Assembly: GCA_031399165.1 (NCBI GenBank)
Contig: JANNOO010000057.1
Coordinates: forward strand, 21,757-85,756
From: JAKFWI01 sp031399165
GTDB taxonomy: Bacteria; Pseudomonadota; Alphaproteobacteria; Caulobacterales; Aquidulcibacteraceae
Reading direction: 5' to 3'
DNA length: 64,000 nt
Within the stretch, counting starts at the first letter, position 1; every line of letters begins with the position of its first letter. Positions 30,905 to 39,689 of the stretch are shown one piece after another. The notes below the pieces were generated by a model, which saw nothing but the letters and a program-made list of their open reading frames with translations, made no database searches and was not told the DNA's origin. The position numbers and the translations under genes are program-made.

Positions 30905-32458
30905 TCAAATTACCGCCTCGATCAGCGCCGGACCGCGCGTTTGCAGGAAGGCTGCAAGCTGGGCCTCGAACGCCTCGGCCGTATCGCAGCGCGCAGCGCG
31001 CACGCCCTGCGCTTCGGCCAGCTTCACCCAGTCGATCGGCGGATTGTCGAGCGAGAGCATTTGCGCAGCGATCGGTCCCGGCGCGCCGGCGCCAGTGCGC
31101 TCGAACTCGATGTTGAGGATGCGATAGGAGCGGTTGGCGCAGATGATCGTCAACACGTCGAGGTTCTCGCGCGCCATCGTCCAGAAAGACTGGTTCGTGT
31201 ACATCGCCGCCCCGTCGCCGGCGATGCATATGACCTTTGCATCCTGCGCGGCGATCGCGGCGCCGATCGCCACGGGCGTTCCGCCGCCGATGGCCCCGCC
31301 CGTGCCGAACAGCCAGTGATGACGCGCCGCGCCCATCGTCGCGGCGTAGATCGCCAGACCTGATGTCACGCCGTCATCGGAGACGATGGCGCCGGCGGGC
31401 ATGTGCTTGGCCAGGCACGCGCCGACCGCGAACGGGTTTAGCGGGCCGGGGATAATCGGCGCGGCCGGTTTGGCCGCAATGGCCGGGGCCTGTGGCGCGT
31501 CGAGAGCGTCGGCCAGCAACGCCAAAGCGCCCGCCACATCGCTCTCCTGGGCGCCCAGCGAGAGGCTCTTGCAGCCCTCCGGCGTTAGCACACTCGGCTT
31601 TCCGGGATACGCAAAGAACGAAATTGGCGCCTTGGCGCCGGCGAGCACCATCAGATCGGCATCACCAATTTCGTGCACGGCCATTTCCGCGAAATAACCA
31701 AGCCGCTGCGGCGCAAACACGTCCACGCCCCGCAATTGATTTGCCGGAAACGTCTCGCACATGACGGTGGCGCCCGCGGCGGCGATACGCGCAGCCTGAG
31801 CGAGGCCGTTTTCCTGCAAGGCGTTGCCGCCGAGAAACAGAACCGGGCGCTTGGCCGCCTTGATGGCGAGAGCAGCCTCGTTGATCTGTGCGGCATCAGG
31901 CGTCACCAGGCGCGGCGGCCTCAGGGGCCTGGCGACAACGCCGCCTTCGCTCCACGCCGCATCCGCCGGCACAATGAGAAACGAGCAGCCAGCGGGCGGA
32001 CCAAACGCACCAGCACAGGCTTCGGCGGCGCGTGCGCCGGAAACCTGCGCTGTTTCCGCCTCGCCCATGAAAACCGCCATCGGCTCGACCAGGCTCGCCA
32101 CGTCAGAACTGAGCGGCGTATCGTATACCCGATGATGGATCGCGTGATCGCCGACGATGTTCACTGAGGGAACATACGCCTTCTTCGCGTTGTGTAGATT
32201 TGCGCCGCCGTTGAGATAGCCGGGCCCGAGGTGCAGCAGCGTCATCGCCGGCTTGCCGGTAATGCGGGCGAAGCCGTCCGCCGCGCCAGTGGCCACCCCC
32301 TCGAACAGGCACAGGACCGAGCGGATGCGCGGTTCGCGGTCCAACGCCGCGACGAGGTGCATCTCGCTCGTGCCGGGATTGGCGAAGCAGGCGGTGACGC
32401 CGCAATCGGCCAGCGTTCTTACGATGGCGTCGGCGCCGGTTAGTTTGGGCTGGTCCAT
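30905..32458 (-). CDS. ThDP-dependent enzyme, acetolactate synthase large subunit-like
   Basis: A 517-residue three-domain thiamine-diphosphate enzyme. The catalytic glutamate is in LCLFEGVATGAADGFAR near residue 51. The ThDP/Mg motif runs from GDGAAMYTNQSFWTMARE to the N in ICANRSY near 440-465. Substrate-side residues resemble the acetolactate synthase/benzoylformate decarboxylase branch. No regulatory subunit gene is adjacent, which argues against biosynthetic acetolactate synthase. The start is the ATG at 32458. It is divergent from the macrodomain gene, 52 bp away. Confidence 0.85.
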   Translation of the reverse strand: MDQPKLTGADAIVRTLADCGVTACFANPGTSEMHLVAALDREPRIRSVLCLFEGVATGAADGFARITGKPAMTLLHLGPGYLNGGANLHNAKKAYVPSVNIVGDHAIHHRVYDTPLSSDVASLVEPMAVFMGEAETAQVSGARAAEACAGAFGPPAGCSFLIVPADAAWSEGGVVARPLRPPRLVTPDAAQINEAALAIKAAKRPVLFLGGNALQENGLAQAARIAAAGATVMCETFPANQLRGVDVFAPQRLGYFAEMAVHEIGDADLMVLAGAKAPISFFAYPGKPSVLTPEGCKSLSLGAQESDVAGALALLADALDAPQAPAIAAKPAAPIIPGPLNPFAVGACLAKHMPAGAIVSDDGVTSGLAIYAATMGAARHHWLFGTGGAIGGGTPVAIGAAIAAQDAKVICIAGDGAAMYTNQSFWTMARENLDVLTIICANRSYRILNIEFERTGAGAPGPIAAQMLSLDNPPIDWVKLAEAQGVRAARCDTAEAFEAQLAAFLQTRGPALIEAVI

Positions 32459-32510
32459 GTTGGACAGGAAATCCGTCGCGCGCGGCGCTGACAAGAGCCA
32501 TAACGCGGCC

Positions 32511-33029
32511 ATGGCAGAACGCATGGACGTCACCGTGGCGCGAATCGAGACGCTCGCCGTAGACGCCATCGTCAATCCGGCCAACAGCGCGCTTATCCCG
32601 GGCGGCGGCGCGGACGGGGCGATCCGGCGCGCGGCGGGGCCCGAACTCAACCGCATGCTCAGCACTGCCGGCCGCCTGGACGAGGGCGCGGCGCTGACCA
32701 CACCAGGTTTTCAGCTGCCCGCCCGCTGGGTGATCCATACCGTGGCGCCGATCTGGGAAGCGCCCGGCGCGGCCGCCGGCAAGGTGGCGACTTTGCGTGC
32801 GTGCTACTCGTCGTGCCTGGCGGCAGGCGCCGATATCGCCATCGATGAGATTGCGTTTCCCGCTATCGGAACCGGTATCTACGGCTGGCCAAAGAAGCTG
32901 GCATGCGAGACGGCGGTGGGCGTCGTGCGCGCGCACCCCGCGCCGGTGAAACGGGTAATTTTCTGCTGCTTCAGTGAAGAGGACGCGGCGCTATATCGCG
33001 ATGTGCTGGGTGCTCATTCAGCAGGATGA
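32511..33029 (+). CDS. Macrodomain protein (O-acetyl-ADP-ribose deacetylase-like)
   Basis: A 172-residue stand-alone macrodomain. ADP-ribose-binding elements are visible: VDAIVNPANSALIPGGGADG near residue 18 and IAFPAIGTGIYGWPKKLA near 121. Members remove ADP-ribose or acetyl groups from O-acetyl-ADP-ribose and proteins. The ATG at 32511 begins just before the first strand. It converges on a small membrane-protein gene, overlapping it by 16 nt. Confidence 0.9.
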   Translation: MAERMDVTVARIETLAVDAIVNPANSALIPGGGADGAIRRAAGPELNRMLSTAGRLDEGAALTTPGFQLPARWVIHTVAPIWEAPGAAAGKVATLRACYSSCLAAGADIAIDEIAFPAIGTGIYGWPKKLACETAVGVVRAHPAPVKRVIFCCFSEEDAALYRDVLGAHSAG

Positions 33030-33175
33030 CGGCGCGCATCTTCCTCGGCCATCTTCGCCAGCCGTTCAGCCTCACGCCCATCGCCGGGAAGAAATTGCAA
33101 GCCGAACCGAAAGAACGTCACGATGGCTGCGCAATAGGCTCCTGCCAGAGCAATCCATTGCAAAACCGGGTCCAT
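33014..33175 (-). CDS. Small membrane protein (53 aa)
   Basis: A short gene of 53 residues with a good ribosome site (AAGGAGTG) before its ATG at 33175. It has one membrane helix (about residues 4-28, LQWIALAGAYCAAIVTFF) followed by a charged helical tail (GREAERLAKMAEEDARRH). It starts 2 nt after the stop of the 79-residue membrane protein gene, so the two and the upstream dihydroorotase gene form one operon. Its function is unknown. Confidence 0.6.
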   Translation of the reverse strand: MDPVLQWIALAGAYCAAIVTFFRFGLQFLPGDGREAERLAKMAEEDARRHPAE

Positions 33176-33177
33176 GT

Positions 33178-33417
33178 TCACTCCTTGCTCCTATAGTAAA
33201 GCAAGAAAGCGTGCGCCGCCATATGAAGAGTCAGGCCAAACGTCACCAGCCAGACAGACATTGCCAGATCGCCCCGTCCGTTGACCACAGGCGCGATCAA
33301 GCCGCCAACTACGCTCGCAAGGCTAACGCCATTCAAGGCATTCACAACGAGTTTGACGTGTTCGTTGAATTGCTCGCGGCCAAACCGAGCAAGGAGACGA
33401 TCAGATAACCTGCTCAC
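33178..33417 (-). CDS. Small membrane protein (79 aa)
   Basis: A 79-residue protein with two predicted membrane segments (about residues 27-45 and 51-73) joined by a short GRGD loop. It overlaps the stop of the dihydroorotase-family gene by 4 nt and is followed 2 nt later by a second small membrane-protein gene. I do not recognise the family. Confidence 0.6.
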   Translation of the reverse strand: MSRLSDRLLARFGREQFNEHVKLVVNALNGVSLASVVGGLIAPVVNGRGDLAMSVWLVTFGLTLHMAAHAFLLYYRSKE

Positions 33418-34742
33418 TTCAGAGTTTCCAAAAACCGGATCGGCTCACCCTTTCCCGCTTCCACCAGCGCGCCGTCGCGCATGACGATCTGGCCGCGGAT
33501 AATGGTGGCCATCGGCCAGGCCTTGGCTTCGAAGCCATCGAACGGCGTCCAGCCGCTTTTGTTGGCTTGTTCGGCGGCGGTGATTTTGCGGCGGGCTGCC
33601 AGATCGACGATGGTAAAATCCGCGTCGTAACCCAGCGCAATACGGCCCTTGCCCGCGATGTTGAAGATACGCGCCGGGCCGGCGCTGGTGAGATCGATAT
33701 AGCGCGCCAGCGAAAGGCGCCCTTCAGCGACGTGCGTCAGCATTACCGCAACCGCCGTCTGCACGCCCGGCATGCCTGACGGCGATTTGGGATAGGGCTG
33801 GGCTTTTTCCTCTTTCGTGTGCGGCGCGTGATCAGTGCCGATCACATCGACCACGCCCTGCGCGATGCCGAACGACCACAGCGCTGCGCGATCATCGGCA
33901 TAGCGGATCGGCGGGTTCATCTGCGCGAAACCCTTGAGGCGCTGGTACGCTTCCGGCGCCTCAAAAGTGAGGAACTGAGGCAGCGTCTCGACCGTAGCGA
34001 CATCCTTGGCGGTAGCGAGGAACGCCATTTCTTCTTTCGACGAAACGTGCAGAACGTGGACGCGCTTACCATGCTTGCGCGCAGCGGCGACGAGGCGCTT
34101 CACCGCCAACAATGCGGTTTGTGAATCGCGCACTTCAGGATGGCTGGTCCAATCGCCTTCACGCGCCAGCGATTTGCGCTCAGTCAGCCGGTCATCGTCT
34201 TCGGCATGAAATGCGCCGCGGCGGTTAATGTTCGCAAGCACGAGGTCAAGCCCGGTTTCATCCTTCACCAGCAGCGAGCCGGTGGATGAACCCATGAAGG
34301 TTTTAACGCCGCAGACGCCCGGCAGGCGTTCAAGCGCGCCGAGCTGTTCGAAATTGTCCGGCGAAGCGCCAACATAAAACGCATGATCGACATGCATGCG
34401 GTTTTTCGCGCGTGCGAGCTTGTCGTTGATCGCCGCCTCGGTGGTGGTTGATGGCGTAGTGTTCGGCATTTCGAACACGGCGGTGACGCCGCCCAGCGCC
34501 GCGCCGCGGGAACCGCTTTCGAGGTCTTCCTTGTGCTCCAGTCCCGGCTCACGGAAATGCACCTGCGTGTCGATCACGCCGGGCAAGATGATGAGGCCCT
34601 TGGCGTCGAACACCGCGCCCGCGCTTGCCTGCGCCAGATCACCGATGGCGGTTATACGACCGCCGCTAACGCCGATATCACCCGGCCCGCGCCCGGAATG
34701 GTTGGCGATTTCGCCGCCGCGAATGACCAAATCAAAATTCAC
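33414..34742 (-). CDS. pyrC: Dihydroorotase-family amidohydrolase
   Basis: A 442-residue cyclic amidohydrolase. The metal-binding DTQVHFREPG near residue 58, the carbamylated-lysine region GVKTFMGSSTGSL near 145, HVLHVSS near 230 and GTDHAPHTKEEK near 299 are intact. The DxHxREPG form and overall layout fit class I dihydroorotase, which closes carbamoyl-aspartate in pyrimidine synthesis. An allantoinase or related role cannot be excluded, as no other pyr gene is adjacent. Its start overlaps the glycosyltransferase stop. Confidence 0.86.
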   Translation of the reverse strand: MNFDLVIRGGEIANHSGRGPGDIGVSGGRITAIGDLAQASAGAVFDAKGLIILPGVIDTQVHFREPGLEHKEDLESGSRGAALGGVTAVFEMPNTTPSTTTEAAINDKLARAKNRMHVDHAFYVGASPDNFEQLGALERLPGVCGVKTFMGSSTGSLLVKDETGLDLVLANINRRGAFHAEDDDRLTERKSLAREGDWTSHPEVRDSQTALLAVKRLVAAARKHGKRVHVLHVSSKEEMAFLATAKDVATVETLPQFLTFEAPEAYQRLKGFAQMNPPIRYADDRAALWSFGIAQGVVDVIGTDHAPHTKEEKAQPYPKSPSGMPGVQTAVAVMLTHVAEGRLSLARYIDLTSAGPARIFNIAGKGRIALGYDADFTIVDLAARRKITAAEQANKSGWTPFDGFEAKAWPMATIIRGQIVMRDGALVEAGKGEPIRFLETLK

Positions 34743-35614
34743 GACGTTTGCTTCTCCTGCGGCGGCGGGCTCTGGCGGGGGCCATGCAACTCTTCGTGCG
34801 CCGGACGGTAATGCTCGAACAAGCCCTTACCCACGCCGACGCGCACGCCTGATTTGCGCCACCACGGCGCATTGGCTTCGACCTCGATCGTCGGCATGCC
34901 GCCCACGCCGCGCCCGGAATAACGCCGCTCGCATTCAGGGATAATGCGATCAAGGAAGAAGCGCCGGTTGATCAGGAACGTGTTGTTCGACCATTCGAGT
35001 GTGGCCGCAGACACGAGATATTCGCCATCGGGCGTGCGGCGAACGAGATCGGGAAATCGAACCGCAGCGTCGTCACGGTAATACACGGTCCAACCGGCCG
35101 CGCGGCGCGCGGCCACCGGACGCAACAGGCGCCGCAGCGAGGCTATCGCCTGCTGACCCTGCGAAGCGCCCTCGGGCGGCCAGAAACGCTGGCGCTTGCC
35201 GATCGCGAATTGCTGGCCGGGATAGAGCCGGTGGCGCATGCGAAAAACCTGCGCGGCGCCGGAGCGCATGTTCGACAGCGCCTGCTTGATCTGACGGACC
35301 GCGATGTCCGCGCTCTCCACCAGCAGCGCATCATTCTCGACCAGAAGCACGTAGTCTGTGTCGAGCGCTTCGGCCATCGCCTTGAAGCCGCCGAGAATGC
35401 CGCGATTTGTTTCATCGCCGGCAACGTCGAAACCAAATTCGGCGGCGATGGCGCGATCTTCCGGCTCGATTTCCTGAAAATAAATCAGCGCCCGATCGAA
35501 CAGCGCCGCGAAGTTTTCGCGGGCATAAGATTGCAGGGAATGGCGCAATGTCTCGCGGTCGCGCCAGGAGAGCACGCCGAAGCCGATTGTTTCGGCGGCG
35601 CCAAACCTGTTCAT
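34739..35614 (-). CDS. Glycosyltransferase family 2-like protein
   Basis: A 291-residue protein with a GT-A-like fold. FGVLSWRDRETLRHSLQSYA starts the first strand, and LLVENDALLVES near residue 90 supplies the acidic donor-site motif (EN-D form). It probably transfers a sugar to a surface polysaccharide. The start is the ATG at 35614, which overlaps the TGA of the preceding glycosyltransferase gene (ATGA); a TTG at 35620 is also in frame. It is in an operon with the other glycosyltransferase and the dihydroorotase-like gene. Confidence 0.72.
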   Translation of the reverse strand: MNRFGAAETIGFGVLSWRDRETLRHSLQSYARENFAALFDRALIYFQEIEPEDRAIAAEFGFDVAGDETNRGILGGFKAMAEALDTDYVLLVENDALLVESADIAVRQIKQALSNMRSGAAQVFRMRHRLYPGQQFAIGKRQRFWPPEGASQGQQAIASLRRLLRPVAARRAAGWTVYYRDDAAVRFPDLVRRTPDGEYLVSAATLEWSNNTFLINRRFFLDRIIPECERRYSGRGVGGMPTIEVEANAPWWRKSGVRVGVGKGLFEHYRPAHEELHGPRQSPPPQEKQTS

Positions 35615-36339
35615 CGCCAATGCTCCCGGATCCAGCCGGTAGGTTTAAGCGTGCGATAAAAACGCTTGTGCCATGCGGCGGGCCATTTGCCGTCACGCGC
35701 TTCGTCGGGATCAGGCTTGCCGGTGAAAATGACGATCTTTGTTTCCAGCGGCAGCGGCGCGGGCTGAAACAGACGCATCGGCCAGGCAGGCACCAGTTCG
35801 TGCTTGAAGCTGCGGCACCAGAGGCGCGGCCAGAACTCGATCTTCTTTGCCTCGCGCGACAGATAAATCTGCTCGTTATCGTAGGCGCCCACGATCGCCA
35901 TCGGATCGGCGGCGAAGCGCTCCCAGATGTTGGCGTTGGCGCCCACGGGAAAACGAAACACGGACGAATTGCCCACGCCGCTGCCGCGCGAGGTGTAATT
36001 CTCGATGATGCAGAGTTCGCCGGGCTTATAGTCCCAGAAATCATCCATCGGCCCGGTGATGACGATATCCAGGTCAAGGAACAGAACGTCTCCCGATACG
36101 CCGGGATAATCCTTCCGCCAGACGGTGAGTTTCTTCCAGCCGCGCGAGCGATACGGCTCGGGCATGTCGACATCGAGCAGAGGCTGCGCCTCGACGGCCG
36201 GATCGAGTCCGTTCGCATCATCGGTGTAGCAGACCAGCTTTGTGGGCCGCTTGACGTTGCGCATCAACGCGCTGTGCAGGCGATTGACGTAGTCGGGCCC
36301 GTAGCGTGTTCCCCATTTCATGCAAATGGCGGTCTGCAC
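35611..36339 (-). CDS. Glycosyltransferase (DLD-motif, GT8/GT-A-like)
   Basis: A protein of about 242 residues. AICMKWGTRYGPDYVNRLHS at the N-terminus and the DxD motif in VLFLDLDIVITGPMDDF identify a metal-dependent GT-A glycosyltransferase related to GT8. It is coupled to the next glycosyltransferase gene by a 4-nt overlap. The start is uncertain: GTG at 36339 is chosen because it lies just before the conserved first strand. An ATG at 36321 and a far ATG at 36441, which would add a Pro-rich extension, are alternatives. Confidence 0.72.
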   Translation of the reverse strand: MQTAICMKWGTRYGPDYVNRLHSALMRNVKRPTKLVCYTDDANGLDPAVEAQPLLDVDMPEPYRSRGWKKLTVWRKDYPGVSGDVLFLDLDIVITGPMDDFWDYKPGELCIIENYTSRGSGVGNSSVFRFPVGANANIWERFAADPMAIVGAYDNEQIYLSREAKKIEFWPRLWCRSFKHELVPAWPMRLFQPAPLPLETKIVIFTGKPDPDEARDGKWPAAWHKRFYRTLKPTGWIREHWR

Positions 36340-36470
36340 GGCGGCTCCGGCGGAAAAGCCCGGCGCATAGTGCGCGTAGGCGATGGGGCCTGATACCGGC
36401 GGGGGCCAAGGGAGGCAATGGGGCGGCTTTGGGGGTGGCAAAGGCGGCGCGGGCGCCCCACCTTGTCGCC

Positions 36471-37310
36471 ATGACGGAGCCTTTGCGCCTTGACCGATCC
36501 CTGTTCGCCATACGCGGTCCGGACACGATCGTTTTCCTGCAGCAATTGATCACCAACGACGCCGCACGCCTGGCGCGCCAGCCCGTGATTTACGCCGGCC
36601 TCCTCACCCCGCAGGGCAAGGTTTCGGCCGATTTCCTGCTGTGGCGCGCCGAGGATGGCGTGATGGTGGACGTACACGCCGGCTGGGCCGAAACGCTGCG
36701 CGCAAGGCTGGGGCTCTACAAATTACGCGCCAACGTCGAAATCGGCCCGATCGAGCAAGGGCTGGGCGTATTCGCCGGCGCGCCGGCTGGCGGGACGGCG
36801 TTGAGCGCGCCTGATCCGCGCCGGGGTGAACTGGGTTTGCGCGCCATTGGGTTTGCTGAAACGCCCGCCGCCGCGATGGAGGAGCCGGCGGCGTACCGCG
36901 CGCGACGCATCGGCTTTGGCGTGCCTGATCTTGCCCACGATGCGGCGCGCGATGAGGTGTTCGCGCTGGAAGCGCTGTTTGAGGAGTTCGACGGCGTGGA
37001 TTTCCAGAAAGGCTGCTTCGTTGGCCAGGAAAACGTCAGCCGCATGAAGCGCCGCGCCACGACGCGCAAGAAATTCTGCGCGGTTTCGTTTGATGGCGCG
37101 CCCCCCGCTTATGGCGCGGTGATCACCGCCGGTGCGGCGGAGATTGGCGCTGTCCGCACAAGCGGGGACAGCCGGGCGATCGCGCTGCTGCGGCTGGATC
37201 GTGCGCAGGACGCTTTGGCCAAAGGAGAAGCGCTGCACGCCGATGGCAAGGCCTTGATTCTCGACCCGCCCTCATGGCTGATCATGCCGGACGCAAGAGA
37301 GACGGTTTAG
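36471..37310 (+). CDS. ygfZ: Folate-binding protein YgfZ
   Basis: A 279-residue GcvT-like protein that helps assemble or repair iron-sulfur clusters with tetrahydrofolate. The YgfZ signature is present as KGCFVGQE near residue 180, just after FDGVDFQ. The N-terminus has IRGPDTIVFLQQLITND and LLTPQGKVSADFLLW, typical of the family. The start is the ATG at 36471. It is divergent from the glycosyltransferase operon. Confidence 0.9.
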   Translation: MTEPLRLDRSLFAIRGPDTIVFLQQLITNDAARLARQPVIYAGLLTPQGKVSADFLLWRAEDGVMVDVHAGWAETLRARLGLYKLRANVEIGPIEQGLGVFAGAPAGGTALSAPDPRRGELGLRAIGFAETPAAAMEEPAAYRARRIGFGVPDLAHDAARDEVFALEALFEEFDGVDFQKGCFVGQENVSRMKRRATTRKKFCAVSFDGAPPAYGAVITAGAAEIGAVRTSGDSRAIALLRLDRAQDALAKGEALHADGKALILDPPSWLIMPDARETV

Positions 37311-37320
37311 GGGATCTGCG

Positions 37321-37521
37321 ATGCTGGCTGAGCACTGGAACGGCCTGGGATTTTTTGTGATCGTTGGCTGGATCCTGGCGATCTGGTCGATCATTCATGT
37401 CGTGCAGAGCAATTCATCGCCGCTTGCGAAGGCGCTCTGGATCGCAGCCGTTCTGTTTCTGCCCGTGTTCGGCTTCGTAGCGTGGTTGCTGTTTGGACCG
37501 CGCAGCGCCAAGGCTAAGTAA
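37321..37521 (+). CDS. PLDc_N-type small membrane protein
   Basis: A 66-residue protein with two membrane helices and a C-terminal LLFGPRSAK, matching the N-terminal membrane domain found in cardiolipin synthases (PLDc_N) but without a catalytic domain. It lies 10 bp after ygfZ and overlaps the end of the convergent FAD oxidoreductase gene. Its function is unknown. Confidence 0.72.
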   Translation: MLAEHWNGLGFFVIVGWILAIWSIIHVVQSNSSPLAKALWIAAVLFLPVFGFVAWLLFGPRSAKAK

Positions 37522-38905
37522 GCGCGCGCGGATTCATCACGCGCTTCGGATCGAGCGCGGCTTTTACCTTCGCCATGACGTCCAGCGTTACGTGATCCTT
37601 GTAGCGCGGTAATTCTTCGCGGCGGGAGACGCCGATGCCGTGTTCGGCGGAGATCGAGCCGCCCATGCCCACTGCAACGTCCTGCACCGCCTCGATCAGC
37701 GCCGGGCATGCCTTCCAGAAGTCTTCGTTCACAGGCCCGGGCGGCTGCATCACGGTGTAGTGGATGTTGCCATCACCCGCGTGACCGAAGGCGAGGACGC
37801 GCAGGTCTGCCCACACGTTACGGGCAGCGATTTCAGCGTCACGCAGGAAATCCGGCACGCGCGAAACAGGGACGGAAATATCCATCGGCGCCTGGGCGCC
37901 CTGCGTGCGTTGCGCTGCGGGAATTTCTTCGCGCACCCTCCAGAACTCTTTCGCCTGCGCGTGATTTTCAGCCACGACCGCATCCTGAATCAGGCCCTTT
38001 TCCATCGCGCTGGAAAGCGCCTGCTCCGCCACGTCTCGTAAGCCAATTGCGCGCACGCTTTCCATCTCGATCAGCACGCGCCAGCCGTTCCAGCCCGGCA
38101 ACGCGTTACGGAGTTGAGGGTAGGCGACGAGCGTCATTCCGGTGGCGAAGGCGTTCATCAATTCGAACGCCACCACCGCGCCGGTTTCGAGCTTCATATG
38201 ATGCAGCAGCTTCAGCGCCGCATATGGAGAGTCCAGTCCCACCACAGCGACGATATGTTCGGCGGGCCGTGGCTGCAGCTTCAGCGTGGCGGCGGTGATG
38301 ATGCCCAGCGTGCCTTCGGCGCCGATGAACAATTGCTTGAGGTCGTAGCCGGTATTATCTTTGCGCAGCGCCTTGAGCGCATTCAGGATGCGCCCGTCCG
38401 GCAGAACCACTTCAAGGCCAAGCACCTGCTCGCGCATCATGCCAAAGCGAATGACGTGTACGCCGCCGGCATTGGTGGAGATCAAGCCGCCGATCGTCGC
38501 GCTGCCTTCGCTGCCCAGGCTGATCGGGAACAGACGCCCCGCTGACTCCGCCGCCTCCTGCACTGATTTGAGCACGACGCCCGCTTCCGCCACCATCGCA
38601 TCGTCGTCGGTCGAGACGCTGCGAATTTTGTTCATCCGCTTGAGCGAGATCAGCACCTCGCCTTCAGGAATTTGGCCGGCAACAAGGCCGGTATTGCCCC
38701 CTTGCGGCGTGATAGCGAGACCAGCTTCAGCACACAAACTGACGATCTGTGAGACTTCTCCGGTGCTCGACGGCATGGCGAGGAACGGCGCGTTGCCGCG
38801 GTAGCGCCCGCGCCATTCAACCAGATGCGACGCCATGATTTCCGGATCGGCGGTCCAGCTTTTGGGCGGCAGGCGGGCGGTCAACTGATCGATCAAGGCG
38901 GACAT
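37514..38905 (-). CDS. FAD-linked D-2-hydroxyacid dehydrogenase
   Basis: A 463-residue flavoprotein of the FAD-binding type 4 / C-terminal FAD-oxidase group. The PP-loop has ITPQGGNTGLVAGQIPEGEV near residue 66, with GSEGSATIGGLISTNAGG near 130, IGAEGTLGIITAATLKL near 185 and FGHAGDGNIHYTVM near 370. The C-terminal SISAEHGIGVSRREEL includes metal-ligand histidines. Candidate substrates are D-2-hydroxyglutarate or D-lactate. The start is the ATG at 38905; the longer frame adds a non-family N-terminus. Confidence 0.87.
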   Translation of the reverse strand: MSALIDQLTARLPPKSWTADPEIMASHLVEWRGRYRGNAPFLAMPSSTGEVSQIVSLCAEAGLAITPQGGNTGLVAGQIPEGEVLISLKRMNKIRSVSTDDDAMVAEAGVVLKSVQEAAESAGRLFPISLGSEGSATIGGLISTNAGGVHVIRFGMMREQVLGLEVVLPDGRILNALKALRKDNTGYDLKQLFIGAEGTLGIITAATLKLQPRPAEHIVAVVGLDSPYAALKLLHHMKLETGAVVAFELMNAFATGMTLVAYPQLRNALPGWNGWRVLIEMESVRAIGLRDVAEQALSSAMEKGLIQDAVVAENHAQAKEFWRVREEIPAAQRTQGAQAPMDISVPVSRVPDFLRDAEIAARNVWADLRVLAFGHAGDGNIHYTVMQPPGPVNEDFWKACPALIEAVQDVAVGMGGSISAEHGIGVSRREELPRYKDHVTLDVMAKVKAALDPKRVMNPRALT

Positions 38906-39063
38906 GGGCAAGCTCCCGGCGCTACACGGCAGCGCGTTTTTTGGGAAAGTGGCCCGCCCACGCGCGCCGTCAAGGCAAACCTGTTGCGGCCGACGCCGGG
39001 CGGGCGCAGTCTGTGGCGGGGGCAATGGCTCACGGCGCGTCACGCGCCGCTGGAAAGGGCAAA

Positions 39064-39174
39064 ATGGCCTTCTGGATCGGGATTGCGATGTTCATGGGAT
39101 TCATCATCGCCATGGCAATCCTGGGCGGTGCGATCGTCGGCAAGAAACGGCGGCGCGGAGAACGCGGAGAATAA
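39064..39174 (+). CDS. Putative 36-residue membrane microprotein
   Basis: A very short frame (36 aa) with one strong membrane helix (FWIGIAMFMGFIIAMAILGG) and a basic tail (KKRRRGERGE), preceded by a weak GGAAAGG site. It lies 28 bp before the GNAT gene. Topology and codon use look real, but the length makes it tentative. Confidence 0.4.
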   Translation: MAFWIGIAMFMGFIIAMAILGGAIVGKKRRRGERGE

Positions 39175-39202
39175 GGCCGGCTAGGGCCACAGGGAGAGAG
39201 CG

Positions 39203-39682
39203 GTGAGTCTGCGAGTCCGAAAGGCGATGATCCGCGATGCCGAAGCCATCGCGCGCCAGAGCATGGAAGCTGCGCGCGAGGATGGCGCGGCCAGGTCAGG
39301 TTTTGGGCCAGAGCAAATCCGCCAGCACGCGTTCGGATCAAGCCCGGTGATCGAGATTTTCGTCGGCGAGGACGGGAACAGGATCGTCGCCCATTCCATC
39401 ACCTATCGCGGCTACGACCTGGACGCGGGACAGGCCAATCTGGTTCTGGCCGCGCTTTACGTGGTGCCGGAAGCGCGCCGCCGCGGCGTGGCGCGGGTGA
39501 TGATGAGCGCTGTGGCCCAGCGGGCGCGGGAACGTGGCTGCCGGCGCATCCATATCACCACCGGCCAGACCAATTCGGTCGCCCACCGCTTCTACGCCGC
39601 CATCGGCGCGAAGGAAGAACAACTGGCGGCGTTCGTTTTGGCCTCCGACGCGATTGAGTGGCTGGCGACCGAGAGCCTTTGA
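39203..39682 (+). CDS. GNAT family N-acetyltransferase
   Basis: A 159-residue acetyltransferase. The core ALYVVPEARRRGVARVMMSA near residue 86 carries the R/Q-x-x-G-x-A acetyl-CoA loop, and NSVAHRFYAAIGAKEE is the C-terminal strand-helix. It begins at a GTG preceded by AGGGAGAG. The substrate is unknown. Confidence 0.85.
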   Translation: MSLRVRKAMIRDAEAIARQSMEAAREDGAARSGFGPEQIRQHAFGSSPVIEIFVGEDGNRIVAHSITYRGYDLDAGQANLVLAALYVVPEARRRGVARVMMSAVAQRARERGCRRIHITTGQTNSVAHRFYAAIGAKEEQLAAFVLASDAIEWLATESL

Positions 39683-39689
39683 TCGGGGA

